A stretch of DNA of 64,000 bases from Planctomyces sp. SH-PL14 (GTDB lineage Bacteria; Planctomycetota; Planctomycetia; Planctomycetales; Planctomycetaceae). Positions 33,912 to 42,752 of this stretch are shown here, piece by piece. The notes under the pieces are model-generated. The model was not told the DNA's origin, made no database searches, and worked only from the letters and a program-made list of their open reading frames with translations. Position 1 is the first letter of the stretch. Each line of letters starts with the position of its first letter. A program made the position numbers and the translations under genes. The DNA is taken from the NCBI RefSeq assembly GCF_001610835.1, contig NZ_CP011270.1:5970001-6034000 (forward strand). Reading direction: 5' to 3'.

Positions 33912-34014
33912 GTTAAACACCAAGACACAAAGATCTCACCAAGAGCACCAAGACGTCCGCCTGCGAGATGAGCTCTTAGTGATCTTGGTGCCTCCTTGGT
34001 GCCTTGGTGTTTAA
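33912..34014. repeat. ACCAAG-type hairpin repeat
   Basis: GTTAAACACCAAGACACAAA and TTGGTGCCTTGGTGTTTAAC are complementary at the ends. It lies between the convergent TetR and HxlR genes. Confidence 0.85.
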
Positions 34015-34044
34015 CAACCCGCCCCCAAATCTCACCGGGGCCAG

Positions 34045-34602
34045 CTAGCGGGAGCCGGACGGCTTACGCGCCGCCTTCGAGCTGCGGGCGGTCGCGGCCG
34101 ACTGGGCCGCCGCCTTCGTTCGGGCGTGCCGCTCCATCTTCTCCCGAAAATCCTGGCTCGCGCTCGGGGCGCAGACCAGCCGGAAGTCCGGGTCACTCAG
34201 GTCGCGCCCCGTGTTGCGGTCAATCAACGCCGGATCCGCAATCGTGTCGTTCCGCATATCCTTGATGACGACACTCGCCCCCTCGGGGGAAAAGTGCTTG
34301 CTCCCCCACGCCAGGAGCGCGAACAGCACCGGCTGAAAGTCCCGCCCCTTGTCGGTCAGGACGTACTCGTCCCGTGGCGGATGCTCGCTGTACCGCCGCT
34401 TCTCCAGCAGCCCGTCGTCGACAAGACCCTTCAGTCGCCGCGTCAGAATCGTCGGCGCGATCTCGAGACTCTTCTGGAACGCGTCGAACCGCGTCACCCC
34501 TTCCAGGGCGTCGCGCAGAATCAGGATGCTCCACCAGTCGCCGATCTGGTCGACGCACCGGGCGATCGGACACTCGCAATGGCCAACGCGTTTTCTCTGC
34601 AT
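34045..34602 (-). CDS. HxlR-family regulator
   Basis: 185 residues from ATG at 34602 (a TTG two codons upstream is also in frame). The HxlR signature is complete: CPIARCVDQIGDWWSILILR, DALEGVTRFDAFQ, ILTRRLKGLVDDGLLEKRRY and DEYVLTDKGRDFQPVL. The C-terminal 60 residues form a Lys/Arg/Ala-rich extension longer than in most members. Cys12 and Cys17 could sense redox or electrophiles as in some relatives (inference). It is divergent from the RND adaptor gene, and its start codon overlaps the -35 box of that promoter. Confidence 0.88.
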   Translation of the reverse strand: MQRKRVGHCECPIARCVDQIGDWWSILILRDALEGVTRFDAFQKSLEIAPTILTRRLKGLVDDGLLEKRRYSEHPPRDEYVLTDKGRDFQPVLFALLAWGSKHFSPEGASVVIKDMRNDTIADPALIDRNTGRDLSDPDFRLVCAPSASQDFREKMERHARTKAAAQSAATARSSKAARKPSGSR

Positions 34603-34629
34603 TGACAAATCTTAGCGTGTTACTATTAT
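34602..34629 (+). promoter_or_regulatory. Sigma-70-like promoter for the RND genes
   Basis: TTGACA (34602-34607), a 16-bp spacer and TATTAT (34624-34629). It overlaps the start of the divergent HxlR gene, so HxlR binding here would affect both directions. TTACTATTATGATGGTAGTG around the -10 is partly palindromic. The remaining leader up to 34959 (330 bp) holds no gene that I can support. Confidence 0.6.
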
Positions 34630-34959
34630 GATGGTAGTGACAATCGTTGGCCGGTCGCGCAAACTACGTCGATTGGCCTGCCAAACCGTCTGACCCGTGA
34701 ATGTCGGAGAGGCGGCTGGACTCCCTTCGTCCGGGCCAGCATTTTCCATCGTCAGTGTTCCGCGTCCCTCGGAGGGATTCCGCCCGGTGGCGGATTTCTC
34801 ACCGAACCTGTTCGTCCGTTCCGGCGTCCCGCACGCGCGGACGGCCGACCCCCTCGCTCGTTCAGGAAGAACCGGAGAGAGGAAGGCCCGGTTCGCTGTT
34901 GTGTCGACCGTCCCGCTCGACACCTTTGATTCTACACCTCGTCGGGGTAGTGACCACAC

Positions 34960-36381
34960 ATGCAGTCATTTCGTCATGCCGTCGCGTCGGCGCTCCGGAG
35001 CGGCGCTGTCGCAGCGGGACTCCTCCTGGCGGCAGGCTGCTCGCAGCCCGCGCCACCCCCGGCTCCCCCACCGGTGGAGGTCGTCTCGGCCTCCCCGGTC
35101 AAGCTCTCGATCGTCGAATGGGACGAGTACGTCGGCCGGCTCGACCCGATTGACTTCGTGGAAGTCCGGGCCCGCGTCAGCGGCTACCTCGACTCGACGA
35201 ACTTCGAGGAAGGGCAGATCGTCAAGCAGGGAGAGCTGCTCTGCGTGATCGACCCCCGTCCGTTCCAGGCGGAAGTCCGCCGGGCCCAGGCCGAAGTGAA
35301 CCGGGCCCAGTCGCTCGTCCGGCAGGCCAAGGCGACCGTCGGCCAGGTCGAGGCGGAGATCCAGGAAGCGCAGGCCAAGCTCGATCTCGCCAACAAGCAG
35401 CACGAGCGGTCCCGCCGGCTCGCCCAGCAGAACGCCCTCTCGCAGGACCAGTTTGACGTCACCGAGTCCGAAGTCAGCAAGACCGAGGCGAACCTCCGGG
35501 CGGTCCAGGCGCGGCTCACCCTCTCGAACACGCAGGTCGCTTCCGCCGACTCCGACGTCGCCGCCGCTCAGGCCGCCCTCGCCGTCGCGGACCTGAACCT
35601 CGAGTACACGCAGGTCAAAGCCCCGATCACCGGCCGCGTCAGCTCGCGGCATGTCACCGAGGGGAACCTGATCAGCGGCGGGCAGGCCCAGTCCACGCTG
35701 ATCACGACGATCGTCTCGCTCGATCCGATCCACTGCCACTTCGACGCCGACGAGAGCTCCTACCTCAAGTACGAGCAGCTGGCCAAGGAAGGAAAACTCG
35801 GCAGCTCGCGGCAGGTGAAGCATCCGGTCTACATCGGCCTCGGCAACGAGCCGAACGCCTTCCCCCATCCGGGGCACATGGACTTCGTCGACAACCGCCT
35901 CGACCCCGAGACCGGGACGATGCGGTGCCGGGCGATCCTCGCCAATCCGGATCTCTCGCTGACGCCGGGACTCTTCACCCGCGTCCGGCTCCCCGGAAGC
36001 GGCCGTCACGAATCGATCCTGATCCCGGACTTCACGGTCAGCACGGACCAGTCGGAGAAGTACGTGTTCGTCGTCGAGGCGGACGGAAAGATCCGCCGCC
36101 AGGTGATCGAGCTCGGTCCGATCGTCCAGGGGCTGCGGGTGATCCGCAAGGGGCTCGACGGCTCGGAGAAGATCGTTCTCCGCGGCCAGCAGCGGGTCCG
36201 CCCCGGCGTCACGGTCGTCTCCAAGGATGAGGCGATCGAGCCGGTCCAGGACGGCCTGCCGACCGACAGCGACCCGGTCCCGAAGGAGAAGTGGCTCTCA
36301 CGGCCCGAGCGGGAAGCCCGCCCGCCGTTCTCCGCCACCGGCGCACCGCCGATCGCGGAAGTGATCGAGACCCGCAACTGA
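34960..36381 (+). CDS. RND efflux periplasmic adaptor (membrane fusion) lipoprotein
   Basis: 473 residues. The lipobox LLLAAGCSQ makes Cys27 the likely lipidated residue. The lipoyl half-motif VRARVSGYLDSTNFEEGQIV is at about 70 and a long alpha-hairpin with Gln/Ala heptads at 105-190. The second half-motif (VKAPITGRVSSRHVTEGNLI) and the beta-barrel end (TGTMRCRAILANPDLSLTPG) follow. It links the inner-membrane pump encoded next with an outer-membrane channel. A Pro/Arg-rich tail of about 40 residues is extra. A strong terminator lies 9 bp after its stop. Confidence 0.93.
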   Translation: MQSFRHAVASALRSGAVAAGLLLAAGCSQPAPPPAPPPVEVVSASPVKLSIVEWDEYVGRLDPIDFVEVRARVSGYLDSTNFEEGQIVKQGELLCVIDPRPFQAEVRRAQAEVNRAQSLVRQAKATVGQVEAEIQEAQAKLDLANKQHERSRRLAQQNALSQDQFDVTESEVSKTEANLRAVQARLTLSNTQVASADSDVAAAQAALAVADLNLEYTQVKAPITGRVSSRHVTEGNLISGGQAQSTLITTIVSLDPIHCHFDADESSYLKYEQLAKEGKLGSSRQVKHPVYIGLGNEPNAFPHPGHMDFVDNRLDPETGTMRCRAILANPDLSLTPGLFTRVRLPGSGRHESILIPDFTVSTDQSEKYVFVVEADGKIRRQVIELGPIVQGLRVIRKGLDGSEKIVLRGQQRVRPGVTVVSKDEAIEPVQDGLPTDSDPVPKEKWLSRPEREARPPFSATGAPPIAEVIETRN

Positions 36382-36389
36382 TTTTCACC

Positions 36390-36424
36390 GGTCCGCCCGG
36401 AGTCATCTCCCGGCGGACCTTTTT
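36390..36424 (+). terminator. Intrinsic terminator between RND adaptor and pump genes
   Basis: GGTCCGCC (36390-36397) and GGCGGACC (36412-36419) form an 8-bp stem with inner pairing (CGG/CCC), followed at once by TTTTT. It is 9 bp after the adaptor stop and 117 bp before the pump start, so it should lower pump expression relative to adaptor unless read through. Confidence 0.75.
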
Positions 36425-36540
36425 CGTCGCCGAAGCCCAGTGTTTCCCGGCGGCCACCTGGATTCCCGCGCAACCGGCCGTTCCCCGACCGTCTTTCGGT
36501 CCGGGGTTCCGCCTGCGTCTCTCCTGAGATCTGACTTCCG

Positions 36541-39500
36541 ATGAAGTTCGCTCACTTCTTCATTGACCGCCCGATCTTCGCGACGGTGGTCTCGATCGTC
36601 ACCGTGATCCTCGGCGGAATCGCCTACCGGGCGCTCCCCGTCTCGCAGTATCCCGACATTGTCCCGCCGACGATCGTCGTCCGCGCGGTCTACCCCGGCG
36701 CCTCGCCCGAGGTCATCGCCGACACCGTCGCGACGCCGATCGAGCAGGAAGTCAACGGCGTCGAAGACATGCTCTACATGTCGTCGCAGTCGACGACCGA
36801 CGGCGTGATGCAGCTCACCGTGACCTTCAAGCTGGGGACCGACCTCGACAAGGCGCAGGTCCTCGTCCAGAACCGGGTCGCCACGGCTCTCCCGCGGCTC
36901 CCGGAAGACGTCCGCCGCCAGGGGGTGACGACGCTCAAGGCGTCGGCCGACTTCCTGATGTTCATTCAGCTCATCTCTCCCAAGGGAGAGTACGACCAGC
37001 TCTACATCTCGAACTACGGGCTGATCCAGGTGAAGGACGCGCTCGCCCGCGTGGACGGGGTCGGCAGCGTGATGATGTTCGGCCTTCGCGAGTACAGCAT
37101 GCGGGTCTGGCTCGACCCGGACCGCATGGCCCACCTCTCGCTGACGACCGCCGAAGTTGCCGCCGCCCTCCGCGCCCAGAACGTGCAGGTCGCCTCGGGG
37201 ATCATCGGCCAGCCTCCGCTGGAGAAGTCCGGCGACTTCCAGCTCATCATCAGCACCCTCGGCCGCCTCCTGGATCCGGAGCAGTTCGCAAACCTGATCG
37301 TCCGCACCGGCCAGGACGGACGCGTCATCCGGGTGAAGGACGTCGCCAAGGTCGAACTCGGCGGCCGCGACTTCTCGATGACCGGCTACCTCGACGGCAT
37401 GGACTCGATCGGGATCGGGATGACGCAGCGCCCCGGCTCGAACTCGCTCGCCACGGCCGAGGCGGTCGAGACGATGATGGAGGACCTCTCGAAGAACTTC
37501 CCCGCGGGGATCGAGCACAAGATCGTCTACAACCCGACGGTCTTCGTCCGGAAGTCGATCGAGTCGGTCATCCACACGCTGTTCGAGGCGGCGGTCCTCG
37601 TGGTCATCGTCGTCCTCGTCTTCCTCCAGAACTGGCGGGCGACGCTGATTCCGCTCGTGGCGATCCCGGTGTCGCTGATCGGAACCTTCATCGCCATGGC
37701 GGCGTTCGGGTTCTCGCTCAACATGCTCTCGCTGTTCGGCCTCGTGCTGGCGATCGGGATCGTGGTCGACGACGCGATCGTCGTGGTGGAGAACGTGGAG
37801 CGGCACATCGCGGCGGGGCTCTCCCCGCGCGAGGCGTCCTACAAAGCGATGGACGAGGTGACCGCGGCGGTCATCGCCATCGCGGTCGGTCTCTCGGCGG
37901 TGTTCGTGCCGACGGCGTTCATCAGCGGGATCAGCGGTCAGTTCTACAGACAGTTCGCTCTCACCATCGCGGTCTCGACGCTGCTGTCCGCCTTCAACTC
38001 GCTGACCCTCAGCCCCGCGCTGTGCGCCCTGCTGCTGCGGCCGCACGACGCTCCGAAGGACTGGTTCACCCGCGTGTGGGACTTCCTGTTCGGCTGGTTC
38101 TTCAAGGCATTCAACCGGACCTTCGAGTGGACGACCGGCGTCTACGCCCGCTTTGTCGGCTGGAACCTCCGCAAGGCGTTCATCCCGCTCTTCCTCTACG
38201 CGGCGCTCGTGGGGATGACCGGCTGGGGCTTCAACAAGGTCCCGACCGGCTTCATTCCGGCCCAGGACCAGCAGTATCTGATCACGGTCATTCAGCTTCC
38301 CGACGGAGCCTCGCTGGCCCGGACCGACGCGATCGTCAAGCAGGCGAACGAGATCATCATGAGCCATCCGGGGATCGGCCACGCGGTGGCGTTCACCGGC
38401 TTCTCGGGGGCGACGAACTCGAACGCTCCGAACGCGGCGGCGATCTTCGTCCTGCCGACGGAAGGGAAGAACGGCGAGGCGGAAGGCCCGCCGATCGTGG
38501 ACCAGATCCCCGCTCTCCAGGCGAAGCTTGGAGCGATTCCGGACGCGATGATCTTCGTCATCGGGCCCCCGCCGGTGCAGGGGCTGGGGACGACCGGCGG
38601 ATACAAGTTCCTCGTTCAGGACCGCGGGGGTTACGGCACCAAGGCGCTGCAGGAGGCGACCGACAAGCTGCTGAACGCGGCCTACGCCGAGATGGCTCCC
38701 AAGAAGGACGACAAGGGGAACCCGCTGCCGGGGTCGCCTTTGACGGGGCTCTTCACGACCTACCGGGCGACGACGCCGCAGCTCTTTGCGGACGTCGACC
38801 GGGTGAAGGCGAACATGCTCAAGGTGTCGCTGACCGACATCTTCGACACGCTGCAGGCGAACCTGGGGTCGTCGTACATCAACGACTTCAACCTGTACGG
38901 CCGCACGTTCCAGGTGCTGGTGCAGTCCAAGGAAGATTTCCGCGATCAGGCGGAGGACATCCGGCGGCTCAAGACCCGCAACGCGAGCGGCAAGATGGTG
39001 CCGCTGGGGTCGGTGGTGAACGTCGAGTGGCGGAGCGGTCCGGACCGGGTCGTGCGGTACAACATGTATCCTTCGGCGGAAGTGCTGGGGGATACCGCGC
39101 CGGGGTTCAGCTCGGGGCAGTCGATGGCGGCGATTGAGCGGCTGGCCAAGGAGAACCTGCCGCCGGGGATGGCGATTGCGTGGACGGATCTGGCGTATCA
39201 GCAGCAGCTGGCCGGGAACACCGCGATCTACATTTTCCCGCTGTGCGTGCTGTTCGTGTTCCTCGTTCACTCGGCGGAATATGAGAGCTGGTCGCTGCCG
39301 CTGGCGATCATCATGATCGCGCCGGTCTGTCTGCCGTTCGCCCTTCTGGGAGTGTGGGTCCGCGGGATGGACAACAACCTGATCACGCAGATCAGCTTCG
39401 TGGTTCTCATCGGTCTAGCGGCGAAGAACGCGGTGTTGATCGTCGAGTTTGCGAAGCAGCTGGAGGAGGAGGGGCGGACGCCGTTTGACGCGGCGGTGGA

Positions 39501-39852
39501 GGCGTGCCGGTTGCGGCTGCGGCCGATCATCATGACGTCGTTCGCGTTCATCCTGGGTGTGTTGCCGCTGGCTCGGGCGACGGGACCGGGTTTCGAGCTG
39601 CGGCGGGTGTTGGGGACGGCGGTGTTTGCGGGGATGTCGGGGGTGACGCTCTTCGGGTTGTTCCTGACGCCGACGTTTTATCTGGTGTTGCGGAAGCTCT
39701 CGATGCGGTTCTGGGGTGGATCGTTGGGACATGGCCATCATGGTGGTCATGGAGGGCATGGGCATGGCGGTCATCCATCGCCGACGAGTCCCGCGCCGCA
39801 TGGTCATGAGGCCAAACCGCCGGTCGAGGAACGTGAGCTCCAGTCGGTCTGA
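36541..39852 (+). CDS. RND (HAE1/AcrB-type) efflux pump, inner-membrane subunit
   Basis: 1103 residues, slightly longer than AcrB (about 1050). Begins MKFAHFFIDRPIFATVVSIV as usual. The transmembrane-4 proton-relay Asp pair lies in GIVVDDAIVVVENVERH, and the matching second-half segment is GLAAKNAVLIVEFAKQLEEE. Porter-domain motifs (YPDIVPPTIVVRAVYPGASP; GFIPAQDQQYL) are present. The extra length is a His/Gly-rich tail (from about residue 1062: GHGHHGGHGGHGHGGH). No outer-membrane factor gene follows. The 3' 300 bp change to G/T-ending codons. Substrate unknown; the tail could bind metal. Confidence 0.93.
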   Translation: MKFAHFFIDRPIFATVVSIVTVILGGIAYRALPVSQYPDIVPPTIVVRAVYPGASPEVIADTVATPIEQEVNGVEDMLYMSSQSTTDGVMQLTVTFKLGTDLDKAQVLVQNRVATALPRLPEDVRRQGVTTLKASADFLMFIQLISPKGEYDQLYISNYGLIQVKDALARVDGVGSVMMFGLREYSMRVWLDPDRMAHLSLTTAEVAAALRAQNVQVASGIIGQPPLEKSGDFQLIISTLGRLLDPEQFANLIVRTGQDGRVIRVKDVAKVELGGRDFSMTGYLDGMDSIGIGMTQRPGSNSLATAEAVETMMEDLSKNFPAGIEHKIVYNPTVFVRKSIESVIHTLFEAAVLVVIVVLVFLQNWRATLIPLVAIPVSLIGTFIAMAAFGFSLNMLSLFGLVLAIGIVVDDAIVVVENVERHIAAGLSPREASYKAMDEVTAAVIAIAVGLSAVFVPTAFISGISGQFYRQFALTIAVSTLLSAFNSLTLSPALCALLLRPHDAPKDWFTRVWDFLFGWFFKAFNRTFEWTTGVYARFVGWNLRKAFIPLFLYAALVGMTGWGFNKVPTGFIPAQDQQYLITVIQLPDGASLARTDAIVKQANEIIMSHPGIGHAVAFTGFSGATNSNAPNAAAIFVLPTEGKNGEAEGPPIVDQIPALQAKLGAIPDAMIFVIGPPPVQGLGTTGGYKFLVQDRGGYGTKALQEATDKLLNAAYAEMAPKKDDKGNPLPGSPLTGLFTTYRATTPQLFADVDRVKANMLKVSLTDIFDTLQANLGSSYINDFNLYGRTFQVLVQSKEDFRDQAEDIRRLKTRNASGKMVPLGSVVNVEWRSGPDRVVRYNMYPSAEVLGDTAPGFSSGQSMAAIERLAKENLPPGMAIAWTDLAYQQQLAGNTAIYIFPLCVLFVFLVHSAEYESWSLPLAIIMIAPVCLPFALLGVWVRGMDNNLITQISFVVLIGLAAKNAVLIVEFAKQLEEEGRTPFDAAVEACRLRLRPIIMTSFAFILGVLPLARATGPGFELRRVLGTAVFAGMSGVTLFGLFLTPTFYLVLRKLSMRFWGGSLGHGHHGGHGGHGHGGHPSPTSPAPHGHEAKPPVEERELQSV

Positions 39853-39863
39853 TCCGGCCCTCC

Positions 39864-40116
39864 GATCTGTGTGAATCGGTGGCTCCTTCCCGTCTCGGTT
39901 TTTAGCCACAGATAAACACGGATGAACACAGATCAGACACCCGCCTCCAGGCCGAGCGCGAGCCGAGTCGGCGTCTCTGGATTAGCGGTCATTAGAGAGA
40001 ATCAGTGTTCCGACTCCTCTCCTCGAAAAGAGTTCTGGAACGCTAATTTTCGCTAATGAGTTCGCACGAGCCGCTCTTCGTTTTATCTGTGTGAATCTGT
40101 GTTCATCCGTGGCTCA
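39864..40116. repeat. CACAGAT-type inverted repeats
   Basis: A partial unit (39864-39884), an arm at 39902-39934 (TAGCCACAGATAAACACGGA) and the opposing arm at 40083-40114 (ATCTGTGTGAATCTGTGTTC). Between the arms lies about 150 bp with two CGCTAAT-type pieces and no gene. It separates the convergent RND pump and amidohydrolase genes. Confidence 0.75.
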
Positions 40117-40145
40117 TTCCCTCTCCGGTTTTCGGAGCGAGATGG

Positions 40146-41141
40146 CTACAGAAGCGAGTACAGCTGCCGGCCGTTCGTCAAGAAGATCGCCTCGACCTCC
40201 GCGTCCGACAGCCCCGTCGACATCGCCGCGACCTTGAGCGTCCGCAGCGACTCATGCCCCACGAGCGCCAGCTCGATCCGCCCATACGGCACATCCAGCT
40301 GCGTATTGGCCGCCGAGATCCAGAGAAAGCTGTCCCCCAGCGAGATACACCGCCCCCGCAGGTGCGACACCGGAAAGTCCGACCCGTACAGCACGCGCGA
40401 CGGCCCAAACACCCGCAGGATCGCCTCGATCGCCCCGCTGTCCGTCACCGCCGACGTATCGAACCACACGTTCCCCAGTCCCCGCAGCGACTCGATCCCC
40501 TCGATCGTGTGATGAACATTGAACCCCCGCGCGGCGTGGGCCAGGATCAGCCGCATGTTCGGATACCGCTCGCAATACCGCCGGATCGTCTCCTGGTTCG
40601 CCCGGTCGGCGAGGGCCCGTGAGCGGACCATATGCAGCGTGATCGAAAGCCCCTCGTCGTGAGCGACCGCGACCTGCGGCTCGGGAAGATACTCCTCTAT
40701 CAGGGAGTCGAACGTCGGCCGCCGCGATGAGTAGACGTGGTAGCACTTGAGGCCGACGAAGCCGCACCGCCGGACGGTCTCGCGAAGGAACTCCGGATCT
40801 TGCTGCGGCGTGATGAGCATCTGCCCCCGCGAACCGGGCCGCCGCTTCAGTTCCTCGAAGAGGAACTCGTTCTCGGCATCGACGTCGACTTGAGCATGGG
40901 GATAGGGGAAGAAGAGCCCCTCAGTCTTCCGGCCCGGCGTGATCTTCTCCATCTCCCGGTCGAAGGCTTCGCCGCCGGCCACCGGAGGCCCCGAAGCGAC
41001 GAGCCCCGGTCGCGCTTCTGGAGGAAAGTGATCGGCCCGATACCAGTGGGCATGGGCATCAAAGAGTACGGGCGGAACGAAACTGTTGAGCTCACGCTGG
41101 AACAGCTCGCGGTCGAAGTCGGTGAGAGTCCAGTCGGTCAT
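40146..41141 (-). CDS. Amidohydrolase-family (metal-dependent TIM-barrel) protein
   Basis: 331 residues. Markers of the amidohydrolase-2 group: VLFDAHAHWYRAD near the start (H-x-H), FVGLKCYHVYSSR, LSITLHMVRS, MRLILAHAARGF and VLYGSDFPVSHLRG with the catalytic-type Asp. Members hydrolyse lactones or decarboxylate aromatic or keto acids. It is the last gene of the leftward catabolic cluster. A second, distinct amidohydrolase lies two genes upstream. Reaction not assigned. Confidence 0.85.
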   Translation of the reverse strand: MTDWTLTDFDRELFQRELNSFVPPVLFDAHAHWYRADHFPPEARPGLVASGPPVAGGEAFDREMEKITPGRKTEGLFFPYPHAQVDVDAENEFLFEELKRRPGSRGQMLITPQQDPEFLRETVRRCGFVGLKCYHVYSSRRPTFDSLIEEYLPEPQVAVAHDEGLSITLHMVRSRALADRANQETIRRYCERYPNMRLILAHAARGFNVHHTIEGIESLRGLGNVWFDTSAVTDSGAIEAILRVFGPSRVLYGSDFPVSHLRGRCISLGDSFLWISAANTQLDVPYGRIELALVGHESLRTLKVAAMSTGLSDAEVEAIFLTNGRQLYSLL

Positions 41142-41154
41142 GAGACAAGGATCC

Positions 41155-41280
41155 AGGAGCTAGGATTCAGGATCTGGGATCTGGACATTCGTGGGTCACG
41201 CACCCGGGAGGGCGAGGCTCCCGCCGAGCCGCGAACGTCTGAAACGCATGCCAAGGCTTCCCCGAAACCCGGCGCCTGCC
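41155..41280. repeat. GGGAGGGCGAGGCTCCCGCC repeat unit
   Basis: The block at 41208-41241 (GGGAGGGCGAGGCTCCCGCC then GAGCCGCGAACG) recurs almost unchanged at 45803-45836 and in part at 18276-18345. It is internally palindromic (GGGAG...CTCCC). The flanking GGATTCAGGATCTGGGATCT run is a short imperfect tandem repeat. Confidence 0.6.
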
Positions 41281-41284
41281 CCGA

Positions 41285-42634
41285 CTACTTCACCAACCTC
41301 CGGAACGCGTCCTGCTGCGGATCGCATTCCAGCCGGCTCGGAAGCGTCCCGGAGTCGAGGGCGTCGCGGATCAGGGAAAACGTCTCGCGGGCGGCGGCGG
41401 CGGTCTGGTCGAGTTCCGCGTCTCCCTGGGCGGCATTCAGGTAGAACGAGGCGTAGCCGTGGCAGCCGCGCTTCGCCATTTCCTGGATGTAGAGCGTCGC
41501 CGCCTGGGCGCGGAGGGGCGCGTCGGCGATATCGAAATGGAGGTGCGGGTGGAGGCCGATCCCGCCGCACGACACGGGGCAGCCGGTCTCGCGGGCGATC
41601 GTATTGAGCCGCTCCTTGAGGCGGGCTCCGAAGGCTTCGAGCTGCGGGGAGACGTCGCGGCGGCGGGCTTCCCGCATCGTCGTGAGGGCCGCCGTGAGGC
41701 CGATCGTGTCGCTCCAGTAGGTGCTGGAGATGAACATCCGCGCGGCGGGCTCCATGACCTCGCGGCGGCCGGCGACGACCCCCATTGGGTAGCCGTTCGA
41801 GATCGACTTGGCGAAGACCGCCATGTCGGGTGTCACGCCGAGCCGCCCCTGCGCGCCGCCGGGGCCGTAGCGGAGACCGGCCGAGACTTCATCGAAGATC
41901 AGGACCGCGCCGTGCTCCCGCGCGAGGGCCGCGACCCCGGCGAGATAGCCGGGAGCGGGCCACTCCGAGCGGAGCGGCTCCATGATGACCGCCGCGACGG
42001 TCCCCTTGTTTGCATCGAGGAGTTCGCCGAGCGCCGCAAGGTCCCCGTGGGGGAATGGGATCGCGGTTCCGGCGAGGGCCTTCGGAACGCCGATCGGCTC
42101 GATGCCGGGGAAGAGATGGCTGTTCAGGCCGGCGCCCGCGTCCAGGTTCGCCGCCAGATACCAGTCGTGCCAGCCGTGGTAGCCGCAGAACAGGACCTTG
42201 TCCCGCCCCGTCGCGCCGCGGGCGATTCGGACCGCGATCGCGCACGCCTCGCCGCCGCACTTGGCGTAGCGGACCATCTCGGCGCACGGGATCGCGCGGC
42301 AGAGCTCCTCGGCCAGCTCGACTTCGAGCTCGTGGTTGACCGAGTACATCGTCCCCCGGCCGATCTGCTCCTTGACCGCCTCGTCGACGACCGGATCGGC
42401 GTAGCCCAGGAGGATCGCCCCGATGCCGCTGATCCAGTCGATGTACTCGAACCCGTCGACATCGCGAAACCGCGCCCCCTTGGCCTCGGCGGCATAGATC
42501 GGCGAGACGCCGTAAGCGACGCGGTTCGGCCGGCGGCTCACGAGCTGCGTCCCGCCGGGGATCAGCTCGAGCGCCCGCCGGTACAGCTCCATCGACCGCG
42601 GAATGCGCGTTGCCCGGACATCGTGAGAGATCAC
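41285..42634 (-). CDS. Class III PLP aminotransferase (glutamate-1-semialdehyde aminomutase-like)
   Basis: 449 residues. I chose GTG at 42634 because GGGGAG lies 6 bp upstream; a TTG two codons earlier is too close to it. Typical class III features: YIDWISGIGAILLGYADPVV, KCGGEACAIAVRIARG (cofactor phosphate region), GYHGWHDWYLA, LIFDEVSAGLR with the cofactor-ring Asp, and the Schiff-base lysine in VFAKSISNGYPMG. Whole-length similarity is to the HemL-like branch, often found in catabolic clusters. Neighbouring DapA/NanA-type and D-threonine aldolase-type genes suggest an amino acid or amino-sugar-acid intermediate. Confidence 0.88.
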   Translation of the reverse strand: MISHDVRATRIPRSMELYRRALELIPGGTQLVSRRPNRVAYGVSPIYAAEAKGARFRDVDGFEYIDWISGIGAILLGYADPVVDEAVKEQIGRGTMYSVNHELEVELAEELCRAIPCAEMVRYAKCGGEACAIAVRIARGATGRDKVLFCGYHGWHDWYLAANLDAGAGLNSHLFPGIEPIGVPKALAGTAIPFPHGDLAALGELLDANKGTVAAVIMEPLRSEWPAPGYLAGVAALAREHGAVLIFDEVSAGLRYGPGGAQGRLGVTPDMAVFAKSISNGYPMGVVAGRREVMEPAARMFISSTYWSDTIGLTAALTTMREARRRDVSPQLEAFGARLKERLNTIARETGCPVSCGGIGLHPHLHFDIADAPLRAQAATLYIQEMAKRGCHGYASFYLNAAQGDAELDQTAAAARETFSLIRDALDSGTLPSRLECDPQQDAFRRLVK

Positions 42635-42654
42635 GATCAACTCCCCATCTGTTC

Positions 42655-42733
42655 TGATCTGTGTTTATCTGTGTTCATCTGTGGCTAAACAGAATGAAAT
42701 TGAGCCACGGATGAACACAGATGCACACAGATA
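42655..42733. repeat. CACAGAT-type inverted repeat pair
   Basis: ATCTGTGTTTATCTGTGTTC (right-facing, 42656-42688) is followed after 13 bp by GAGCCACGGATGAACACAGA (42702-42733). The arms pair over about 30 bp, the tightest hairpin of this type here. It separates the aminotransferase and the second amidohydrolase genes, which run in the same direction. Confidence 0.85.
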
Positions 42734-42752
42734 GGAGAGGCGCGAAGGGCGC

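Noticed and set aside
36403-39270. 955-residue minus-strand open frame opposite the RND pump
   Set aside because: Arg/Asp/His-rich antisense shadow; the plus frame is an unmistakable RND pump.
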